A stretch of 6,476 bases of DNA, taken from positions 1 to 6,476 of the forward strand of contig JAOZRC010000317.1 in the NCBI GenBank assembly GCA_029940345.1, given 5' to 3'. Position numbers and translations under genes: made by a program. Every line of letters starts with the position of its first letter. Position 1 is the stretch's first letter. Positions 1-5,221 of the stretch are shown one piece after another. The stretch is from Desulfobacterales bacterium (GTDB lineage: Bacteria > Desulfobacterota > Desulfobacteria > Desulfobacterales > JAUCGF01). The notes beneath the pieces were generated by a model that was not told the origin of the DNA, did no database searches, and saw only the letters and a list, made by a program, of their open reading frames with translations.

Positions 1-33
1 TAGACAAATTATGATAATAAAGATTTTTTTCAT
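1..33 (-). CDS. Start of an unidentified gene (5' fragment, 11 codons)
   Basis: Reading leftward from an ATG at 33-31, the frame stays open to the window edge and gives MKKIFIIIICL. The start is chosen because a perfect AGGAGG lies at 43-38, four bases upstream. Two lysines followed by a run of isoleucines ending in Cys-Leu look like the beginning of a signal peptide or an N-terminal membrane anchor. The protein is therefore probably exported or membrane-bound, but nothing more can be said. It lies about 195 bases downstream of the binding-protein gene, behind a possible terminator and a pair of palindromes, so it may be a separate transcription unit. The function is unknown. Confidence 0.62.
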   Translation of the reverse strand, partial: MKKIFIIIICL

Positions 34-37
34 GGTA

Positions 38-43
38 CCTCCT
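38..43 (-). promoter_or_regulatory. Shine-Dalgarno site of the gene starting at 33
   Basis: Read on the minus strand this is AGGAGG, four bases (TACC) before the ATG. It is a full consensus match and is the main reason for accepting the truncated gene at the left edge. Confidence 0.75.
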
Positions 44-116
44 AATAATTTGTTAGTATCAGAGTAAAAGATTGGCATCCTACATGTGGGGCTAAAGTGG
101 TTTACACTTTTCTCCG

Positions 117-178
117 GAGTGCTAAACTTACAGTTTAGCTTGGCGGGCACCGAATGCCAAACTGTAAGTTTGGCACTC
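117..178. repeat. BIME-like pair of inverted palindromic elements
   Basis: Two 23-base copies of one element face each other, at 117-139 on the plus strand and at 178-156 on the minus strand, with 16 bases between them. Each copy begins GAGTGC and contains its own hairpin: GCTAAACT-TAC-AGTTTAGC at 121-139 and GCCAAACT-GTA-AGTTTGGC at 156-174. The copies differ at two positions that pair with each other inside the small hairpin (T:A in one, C:G in the other), so both hairpins stay perfect. A short conserved head followed by a palindrome, arranged in inverted pairs, is the layout of REP/BIME elements moved by RAYT transposases. Membership in such a family is inferred. Neither side has a clear U-tract, so this is not a convincing terminator. 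Confidence 0.8.
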
Positions 179-200
179 TTCCGAATTATAAACCGGAAAA

Positions 201-229
201 TGAAGGAAGCCCATTTCTGATTTTGGGCT
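201..229 (-). terminator. Possible weak intrinsic terminator overlapping the end of the binding-protein gene
   Basis: On the minus strand AGCCCA (229-224) pairs with TGGGCT (213-208) around a 10-base loop. A pyrimidine-rich stretch, TTCCTTCATTTT, follows. The stem starts within the TAG stop codon of the PstS-like gene. Six base pairs and an interrupted T-tract make this a marginal candidate. Confidence 0.4.
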
Positions 230-1133
230 ATTTCGGATAATTGCGTATCAGATCAGTATGCTCCCAGTATTTGAACTTTGCAAACAAATCTTTGCCCTCT
301 TCCAGGTTGACAGTGCCCTGCTCACTAATTACTTTCTGCCCTGCCAGTGAGAGGATCCAATCCAGGAAAGCGAGGGTTTGTCCGGTGGGCTCGCCGCGGG
401 TCATCAGGTACAGTGGACGAAAATAAGGATATTTAGCGCTGGTGATGTTTGACTTGGTCGGGTCTGTACCGTTCAACTTGAGAATTTTGACTTTGCGTTT
501 TGTGGCGCTGGAAACACCGGTAATCGCAATCGCACTTTTAGTCTTCTCAATGGCTTTTTCCACGGGGGCGCTAGATTTCAGGCTGATGGCACGCGGATAA
601 AAATTAAAATTCGGATCATTAAACAGCAAATTGCGGGCCATGTAACCCACGCCGCTTATTTTACCACGTCGCACCACCACTTTTATCTTGCCAATTTTAC
701 CACCAACGTCTTTCCAATTACGTATTTTTCCTTTGAAAATAGAACTGGCCTGATCGGTGGTAAGGTTGTTGATGGGGTTATCCGGATGAACAATAATCAC
801 TAAGGCATCCCAAGCCACCTGTGTCATTTTAACGCCTTTTTCCTCGTCAGATAAATCCGGTTTGGGCGGCCGGCAGGAGCCGCCCAGATCCGTTTGACCC
901 GAAGCGGCGGTGCGGATACCATGTGTTGCGCCGCCGCCTTGGAGAGTGATGGTTACCCCTTTTTGTTTTTGATAGGCATCTGCGCATTCCGCCATAAAGG
1001 CTTTGCGTGTAATGCCGCAACCGGTCCATCTCAGGTCTCCCTTATTATCCCCGGCGGTGGCGGGCATCGCTAAAAAAGCACATATCAGCAAAACCCACAG
1101 TGTTTGCTTTAATCCTGGCGTTTTCCGTTTCAT
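228..1133 (-). CDS. PstS-like periplasmic substrate-binding protein
   Basis: The 301-residue product is a secreted class II periplasmic binding protein of the PstS (phosphate-binding) superfamily. Residues 1-27 form a Sec signal peptide: basic MKRK, a hydrophobic core near 12-23, and an ATA cleavage site before Gly28. Family signatures follow in order: a GCGITRKAF ligand-loop segment (38-46), GGGATHGIR (66-74), a DLGGSCRPP segment (82-90), DALVIIVHPDNP (109-120), IFKGKIRNWKDVGG (132-145), RRGKISGVG (155-163), and near the C-terminus YFRPLYL, FLDWILSLAGQ and EQGTVNL. Length is normal for the family. The usual Ser/Thr ligand contacts are altered: Cys at 39 and 87, and SGV instead of SGT at 160-162, so phosphate may not be the ligand. 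The ATG follows AAGGAG (1152-1147) at a rather long 13-base spacing. It sits 29 bases after the receptor stop, with no ABC permease or ATPase gene beside it. A sensory role with the receptor is therefore more likely than transport, but this is inferred. Confidence 0.92.
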   Translation of the reverse strand: MKRKTPGLKQTLWVLLICAFLAMPATAGDNKGDLRWTGCGITRKAFMAECADAYQKQKGVTITLQGGGATHGIRTAASGQTDLGGSCRPPKPDLSDEEKGVKMTQVAWDALVIIVHPDNPINNLTTDQASSIFKGKIRNWKDVGGKIGKIKVVVRRGKISGVGYMARNLLFNDPNFNFYPRAISLKSSAPVEKAIEKTKSAIAITGVSSATKRKVKILKLNGTDPTKSNITSAKYPYFRPLYLMTRGEPTGQTLAFLDWILSLAGQKVISEQGTVNLEEGKDLFAKFKYWEHTDLIRNYPK

Positions 1134-1162
1134 AAGCCTTGTCTCTCTCCTTATATTTATTA

Positions 1163-4100
1163 TCAGGCCGCTTCCTCGGTAACAGTCTCCTCTTCAGGTT
1201 GCGGGCTGTCTTCATCTTCCAGGCGGAACGCTTCCACGGATACACGCAACTGTTCCGATGTTTCCGCCAAATTCTGCATCGAGAGGGCGGTTTGACGACT
1301 GGCGGATGAAGTATGGGTGCTGATTTCGCCGACTTCCGCCATGGTTTTGGCAATTTCATCAGAAGTTTTGGCTTGCTCTTTGGACGATGTGGATATGGAT
1401 TGAATCAATTCCGCCAGACGATTTGAAACAGTTTCAATTTCTTGCAGCCTGGTATAGGCGTTATCAGCCAACTTGGAGCCTTCCACGACGCGTTCAATAC
1501 TCTCTTCCATGCTGGTTCCGGCCTCATTGATTTCACCTTGAATATTTTTAATCAATGTATCAATTTGCTGGGTGGCATTGGTGGAGCGTTCGGCCAGACG
1601 TTGAACTTCTTCGGCCACCACCGCGAATCCGCGTCCGGCGTCACCCGCCATAGCTGCCTGGATGGAAGCATTCAACGCCAATATAGAGGTTCGGTCAGCA
1701 ATATCATTGATCAGTTGGACAATGTTACCGATCTCTTGAGAGCTTTCACCCAGGCGTTTAATTGTACGGGCGGTTTCCTGGACGTGCTCACGGATTGCAT
1801 CCATTGCCGCGTTCGTGTTGCGCACCGCCTCGGCACCGTCACCGGCGTTTTTAGACGCCTGTTCCGACACTTGGGTCGACTGAGCAGCACTTTCCGCCAC
1901 CTGTTGGATGGATGCTGTGATTGCATTAATGGCCGCGATAGCGTCTGATACCTGAACGGCTTGCGTTTCACTGGTGTCTGCCAGGCTTCCCGTTGATACG
2001 GCTACTTCATGAGAAGTGGTGCTTAATTGCAAGGTGGCAGATTTTACATTCTTTACAACCCGACTCAGCTCTTCGGCCATATCGTTAAATGAATCGGCGA
2101 TGGCGCCGGTAAAATCTTCGGTCACTTCGGCGCGTACGGTCAAATCGCCGTCTGCCAGGCCGCTGATTTCCTCCAACAAGTTCATAACGGCGCCTTGCAT
2201 GGCATCCCGGTCTTCACTCGTCTGGATCAGTGTCAACGTATTATCAAGCATCGCGTTAAGCGATGTCGCCATCACGCCCAGTTCATCTTCACTGGTGACC
2301 TCGGTACGGGCGTCGAAATCACCGATGCCGATATCACCAAAAAGATTCATAATGTGTTCCACCTGGGTCGTAAGGCCGCCGGCGAACCAGTAGGAAAAAC
2401 CGATCAGCACAGCTACGCCGATTACTGATAAAATGAAAATGTACCATGCAATCGTTCTGACGGGTTCCCTTATTTCAGAATAATCCATTTCAGCGAGAAG
2501 CGCCCATACCACGCCTTTGGGATTGACCTCGGTCGGCTCCATAACAGTAACAGGCGTCCATGAACTCAACACGGAAACACCGCGATAGCCGTCAATTTTT
2601 TCTTCCAAACCTTCCTGACCGGTCAAAGCGCTGCGGGAAGCGACCGTATCCACTACCGCTTTAGGATTCAGAATCGTGGTGGCCACACCCAGGTCTTTGG
2701 TGAAACGCGATTCTGAACGCCACATCTTGTCAGGGCCTACCAAATAGGTCTCACCCGTCTCGCCCAGGCCGATGCGATCCTGCATGATCGCATCAATCTG
2801 ATTAAGGGGTACTTGTAAAGCAACAATAATGGCCGCTTCGCCTTCAAAAAGAACCGGTCGGGCGATAAAAGCTGCCGGCGCATTATCAATCGGCGCGTAT
2901 TTTTCAAAATCAGCCATAGCAGTCTCTTTGGTGGTTAAAACAGTTTCCACCAATCGGCCGAAGTTGGAATCTTTATAAGGGCCGGTCAGTATATTGGTCT
3001 GAAAATCAGGGTCATGGTTGACCGAATAAAACAGAAAACCATCCGGGTTCAGTAAATATAGGTCAAAATAGCCATAGCCTTCTTTATATTTACTGAAAAA
3101 GTCCTGGGTCTCCTGTTCCAAAGACGGAACGAATGCTTCGGCAACATCCACATCGGCAATGATTGCCCAGGTCAGATTATGAATATTCACCGGTTGCCAA
3201 GTTGACAAAACATATTCCCCCCGGTAGTTGATCACAATTCCTTGACCTTTGTTTCCGGAGATCGCGTCATTAACGCCTTCGATATCTACAACATAGGTGG
3301 GGTCTAACACGGTACTCTCATCCACATTAACAGAAGCGGAACGAAACAGATTATCCGCGCCCGCCAAATAGGTTTCACCGGTTTTACCGAGGCTAGGTTG
3401 GCGCTCCTGCATGATTGCATTGATCTGGTCGATGGAAATTTGCAGCATAACAACGCCCAGAGTGCGAGAGCCTGATTTAATCGGAGCAGCGATAAAGCCC
3501 ACCGGTTCATCTCCCACCGGTTCATATACACCGAAATCCTGAACGGTCAGTTCTTTAAACCCTTTTTCAAACGCCTTGCCGGCCGGGCTATCTTTGAGCT
3601 TACCTGTTTTTAAATTGGTACCGAGATCAGATTCCTGAGCCGCTGTATAAACCACCCGGCCATCTTCAGCCACTAAAAACAGATCATAGTAACCATAAAA
3701 CTCTTTAAATTTTACCAGATAGGAGGCATGCAGACGTTCCACGGCCATCCACTCTTGTGATCCGGTTGCCGTGCTGACATCAGAAAAGGCTTTCAACGCA
3801 TTTTTTAAAACCGGGTTCTCCGCCAGGACACTGATATCGGATAAACGTTCATTAAAATACGCTTCCACCTGTTGTTTTTTAATGTCCGCTATTGATTTCA
3901 GCTTGCGAAACGCATCCAGTCGCAAGGTCTCCACCATATCCACCAATACATTGAGGTCAACAAAGCGGTCTTCAAAATAAGACTGAATGATTTTGGCTTT
4001 GTTGGTTTTTACGGAATCCATCTTTTCTTTGGCGCTTTCCATCTGCGAAGTTGACAACATCTGGTATGAAAGATAACTGAGAATGATAATTGGCGTCAAA

Positions 4101-4222
4101 CCTATCAACAAGAAAGCCACGAGCAATTTGCTGCGGATACTGCGTCGAATACGTTGGAAAAATTTTAATTGAAACATGCCTCCTTTTGAAGGACTGCTGT
4201 CTGAACCTGTTGTGCTTGCCAT
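1163..4222 (-). CDS. Methyl-accepting chemotaxis receptor, duplicated Cache-type sensor with PilJ-like signalling domain
   Basis: This 1019-residue inner-membrane chemoreceptor senses ligand in the periplasm and controls a CheA kinase through CheW. Order of parts: cytoplasmic basic segment (1-32), TM1 (about 33-53), long helices (60-170), two homologous Cache-like modules (about 172-362 and 379-584), TM2 (about 590-614), two HAMP-type segments (about 611-667 and 671-725), then the coiled-coil signalling domain to about 1000. The modules share GYYDLFL/GYFDLYL, FIAAPI/FIARPV, INAIMQER/IDAIMQDR, TGETYLAG/TGETYLVG and YRGEYVLS/YRGVSVLS. The signalling tip (LALNASIQAAMAGDAGRGFA and EEVQRLAERS, 848-880) and the GLADGDLTV..VTEDFTGAIADS segment match PilJ much better than Tar/Tsr. 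This suggests a type IV pilus (Tfp) class system. The acidic tail (DEDSPQPEEETVTEEAA) has no NWETF-type CheR/CheB tether. GGGAGG seven bases before the ATG fixes the start. CheW lies upstream and a binding protein follows. Confidence 0.97.
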   Translation of the reverse strand: MASTTGSDSSPSKGGMFQLKFFQRIRRSIRSKLLVAFLLIGLTPIIILSYLSYQMLSTSQMESAKEKMDSVKTNKAKIIQSYFEDRFVDLNVLVDMVETLRLDAFRKLKSIADIKKQQVEAYFNERLSDISVLAENPVLKNALKAFSDVSTATGSQEWMAVERLHASYLVKFKEFYGYYDLFLVAEDGRVVYTAAQESDLGTNLKTGKLKDSPAGKAFEKGFKELTVQDFGVYEPVGDEPVGFIAAPIKSGSRTLGVVMLQISIDQINAIMQERQPSLGKTGETYLAGADNLFRSASVNVDESTVLDPTYVVDIEGVNDAISGNKGQGIVINYRGEYVLSTWQPVNIHNLTWAIIADVDVAEAFVPSLEQETQDFFSKYKEGYGYFDLYLLNPDGFLFYSVNHDPDFQTNILTGPYKDSNFGRLVETVLTTKETAMADFEKYAPIDNAPAAFIARPVLFEGEAAIIVALQVPLNQIDAIMQDRIGLGETGETYLVGPDKMWRSESRFTKDLGVATTILNPKAVVDTVASRSALTGQEGLEEKIDGYRGVSVLSSWTPVTVMEPTEVNPKGVVWALLAEMDYSEIREPVRTIAWYIFILSVIGVAVLIGFSYWFAGGLTTQVEHIMNLFGDIGIGDFDARTEVTSEDELGVMATSLNAMLDNTLTLIQTSEDRDAMQGAVMNLLEEISGLADGDLTVRAEVTEDFTGAIADSFNDMAEELSRVVKNVKSATLQLSTTSHEVAVSTGSLADTSETQAVQVSDAIAAINAITASIQQVAESAAQSTQVSEQASKNAGDGAEAVRNTNAAMDAIREHVQETARTIKRLGESSQEIGNIVQLINDIADRTSILALNASIQAAMAGDAGRGFAVVAEEVQRLAERSTNATQQIDTLIKNIQGEINEAGTSMEESIERVVEGSKLADNAYTRLQEIETVSNRLAELIQSISTSSKEQAKTSDEIAKTMAEVGEISTHTSSASRQTALSMQNLAETSEQLRVSVEAFRLEDEDSPQPEEETVTEEAA

Positions 4223-4232
4223 AGGAAAACCT

Positions 4233-4238
4233 CCCGTG
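4233..4238 (-). promoter_or_regulatory. Shine-Dalgarno site deciding the receptor start
   Basis: The minus strand reads CACGGGAGGTTTTCCTATG. The AGG-rich core (about 4235-4230) is seven bases before the ATG at 4222-4220. It supports this start over the internal Met16, where another GGAGG is only one base from the ATG. Exact edges of the site are approximate. Confidence 0.6.
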
Positions 4239-4276
4239 AAACAAAGTTATATTATTTATCGTACCTTTAAGCATTG

Positions 4277-4294
4277 AGCTGTTAGCTATCAGCT
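4277..4294. repeat. 18-bp near-perfect palindrome in the receptor leader
   Basis: The plus strand reads AGCTGTTAGCTATCAGCT. Eight of the nine symmetric pairs match and the single mismatch is T/T at 4282 and 4289. It lies 55 bases upstream of the receptor ATG, inside a 160-base non-coding leader. It could be an operator for a dimeric regulator, an RNA hairpin, or one copy of a dispersed intergenic repeat. The sequence alone does not separate these. There is no T-tract after it on the minus strand, so it is not an intrinsic terminator. Confidence 0.55.
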
Positions 4295-4382
4295 TTTGTA
4301 AATCAGGACAGTCGGAGTCAACAAAAAACCAACCGCTCAATCCACAGTGTCAAACGCATTTCACGTTTTACACCTAACTAAA

Positions 4383-4538
4383 TTATTTTTTAAGATATTT
4401 GTCAATTCCTTCCTTCTTCCACACATCTGATGTTCGTTTATCATTGGGATTTATTTTAACGCCAATGGCGTTCACCGGAACATCCGATTTTTTTTGGATT
4501 TCAATCCAGTTTTTTTTTATAGCAGGCGAAATAGCCAT
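4383..4538 (-). CDS. Small lysine-rich hypothetical protein (51 residues)
   Basis: An ATG at 4538-4536 opens a 51-codon frame ending in TAA at 4385-4383. It begins MAISPAIKKNWIEIQKKS and ends SDVWKKEGIDKYLKK. The start is supported by GGAGG at 4550-4546, seven bases upstream. That site falls in the 15-base gap after the CheW-like stop codon, a layout typical of translational coupling. Eleven of 51 residues are lysine, so the product is small, basic and soluble, with no signal peptide, membrane segment or cysteine. I recognise no family. Its position between a CheW gene and a receptor gene suggests a part in the same chemosensory system, perhaps as a small partner or adaptor, but that is guilt by association. 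It could also be a fortuitous ORF, though the strong Shine-Dalgarno and exact operon spacing argue against this. Confidence 0.7.
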   Translation of the reverse strand: MAISPAIKKNWIEIQKKSDVPVNAIGVKINPNDKRTSDVWKKEGIDKYLKK

Positions 4539-4545
4539 TCGGTAA

Positions 4546-4550
4546 CCTCC
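4546..4550 (-). promoter_or_regulatory. Shine-Dalgarno site of the small ORF
   Basis: GGAGG on the minus strand, seven bases (TTACCGA) before the ATG at 4538. It lies between the CheW-like stop codon (4556-4554) and the small ORF and is the main evidence that the ORF is translated. Confidence 0.72.
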
Positions 4551-4553
4551 ACA

Positions 4554-5066
4554 TTATCCGTTAAGAATCGCATTAATATCGGCAACGACCAAGAATCCCT
4601 GATCCCATTCGTATATGCCCCTGACGAATTTTCTATTCGGTATCCAGGGTGCCGCCACAGGTTCACATTGAATCGGAAGTGTGGCTAAATGGATGCCGCG
4701 ATGCGTTTTGATAATTGATCGCATCACGTCGCTGCCACCGGTCGGTTGCCCCTGTCCAAGCCCAATTTTAAGTTGAGTGGCGCTACGTATGAGCATAAAC
4801 CCTGGATTCCTGCGAGATGGTTTTTTTTCCAATCCTAGGCGAGCTTCCAGGGAGATGACAGGTATCGCTTGCTCCCGCCACCAACCCAGTCCTTCGGTAT
4901 AGGAAGGTGCGAAGGGCACCGGACAGATATTAATTTCCTGAATAATGTCTTCCACCTGCCTAATGCTAAAAAGAAAATAGACCTGATTATTCCTGACGGC
5001 AGGCGTCATGGCTGGAAAAATCAGCACTCTTCGCTCTCTGACACTTGGGGATATATTTCCTGGCAT
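4554..5066 (-). CDS. CheW-domain chemotaxis coupling protein
   Basis: The 170-residue soluble product is a CheW-type adaptor linking chemoreceptor tips to a CheA kinase. CheW-fold hallmarks run in order: QVYFLFSIRQVEDIIQEI (28-45, first strands leading into the V-x-x-I-I helix), CPVPFAPSYTEGLGWWREQAIPVISLEARLGL (48-79, equivalent to P-x-A-P-x-x-V-x-G-x-x-x-x-R-G-x-x-x-P-V-I-D-L-x-x-x-L-G), IRS in the middle (93-95), and the closing strand and helix VRGIYEWDQGFLVVADINAIL (148-168). The usual Arg-Gly is Arg-Glu (64-65) and the usual Asp after PVI is Ser, so it is a divergent member, perhaps PilI-like to match the PilJ-like receptor. About 25 extra residues precede the domain. The ATG at 5066 has AGGA seven bases upstream (5077-5074), and an in-frame stop at 5096-5094 excludes a longer product. 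The small ORF follows after 15 bases. Confidence 0.88.
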   Translation of the reverse strand: MPGNISPSVRERRVLIFPAMTPAVRNNQVYFLFSIRQVEDIIQEINICPVPFAPSYTEGLGWWREQAIPVISLEARLGLEKKPSRRNPGFMLIRSATQLKIGLGQGQPTGGSDVMRSIIKTHRGIHLATLPIQCEPVAAPWIPNRKFVRGIYEWDQGFLVVADINAILNG

Positions 5067-5221
5067 TACAATGTCCTGTTTTAATAATCCCGACTAACAA
5101 TTTTTTAAATTCGTGTTCCTTAGATCATAATATTAATTAGAAAAGGATTATGGAATTTTTATTTTTTTTCTAATACCGGCAAGCTAAAGCTTGCACACCT
5201 TTTGCGCATCTCAACTAGCGC
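5067..5221 (-). other. AT-rich intergenic region upstream of the CheW-like gene
   Basis: This 155-base stretch separates the acidic-repeat gene from the CheW-like gene. Besides the palindrome at 5179-5194, it holds A/T tracts on the minus strand (a run of eight A near 5169-5162) and TAATATTATG around 5139-5130, which could serve as a -10 element. No good -35 hexamer is spaced from it, so a promoter for the downstream genes is plausible but not shown. There is no clear terminator after the acidic-repeat gene. Confidence 0.35.
5179..5194. repeat. Short perfect palindrome GCAAGCT-AA-AGCTTGC
   Basis: Seven-base arms around a two-base loop, 27 bases beyond the acidic-repeat stop codon. On the minus strand it is preceded by GGTGT and followed by CCGGTATTAG, not a T-tract, so it does not look like an intrinsic terminator. 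Its size and its G+C-capped arms around an A/T-rich centre resemble the two hairpins at 121-139 and 156-174. It may belong to a related class of small dispersed palindromes, although the core sequence differs. Confidence 0.65.

Noticed and set aside
117..178. The large inverted repeat as a bidirectional terminator.
   Set aside because: Neither strand has a T-tract after the stem: the minus strand continues CGGAGAAAAGTG and the plus strand TTCCGAATTATA. The internal compensatory change points to two small elements rather than one long stem.
1442..1948. A 168-codon open frame on the plus strand.
   Set aside because: It is antisense to the receptor's conserved signalling domain, has no family resemblance, and reflects codon bias of the true gene. 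The other plus-strand frames across the receptor were rejected for the same reason.
4130..4177. Internal receptor start at Met16 (4177), preceded by AAAAGGAGGC.
   Set aside because: GGAGG is only one base from this ATG, too close for normal initiation. The ATG at 4222 has GGGAGG with ideal seven-base spacing.
3972..4340. A 122-codon minus-strand frame covering the receptor leader and the receptor's 5' end.
   Set aside because: It overlaps the receptor start in another frame, its first Met has no Shine-Dalgarno, and the protein has no recognisable features. The leader is better read as non-coding.
4325..4353. Perfect TTGACA (minus strand, 4353-4348) as a promoter -35 for the receptor.
   Set aside because: At 17-base spacing the -10 position reads GGTTTT, which is a poor match. 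No adequate -10 at 16-18 bases was found.
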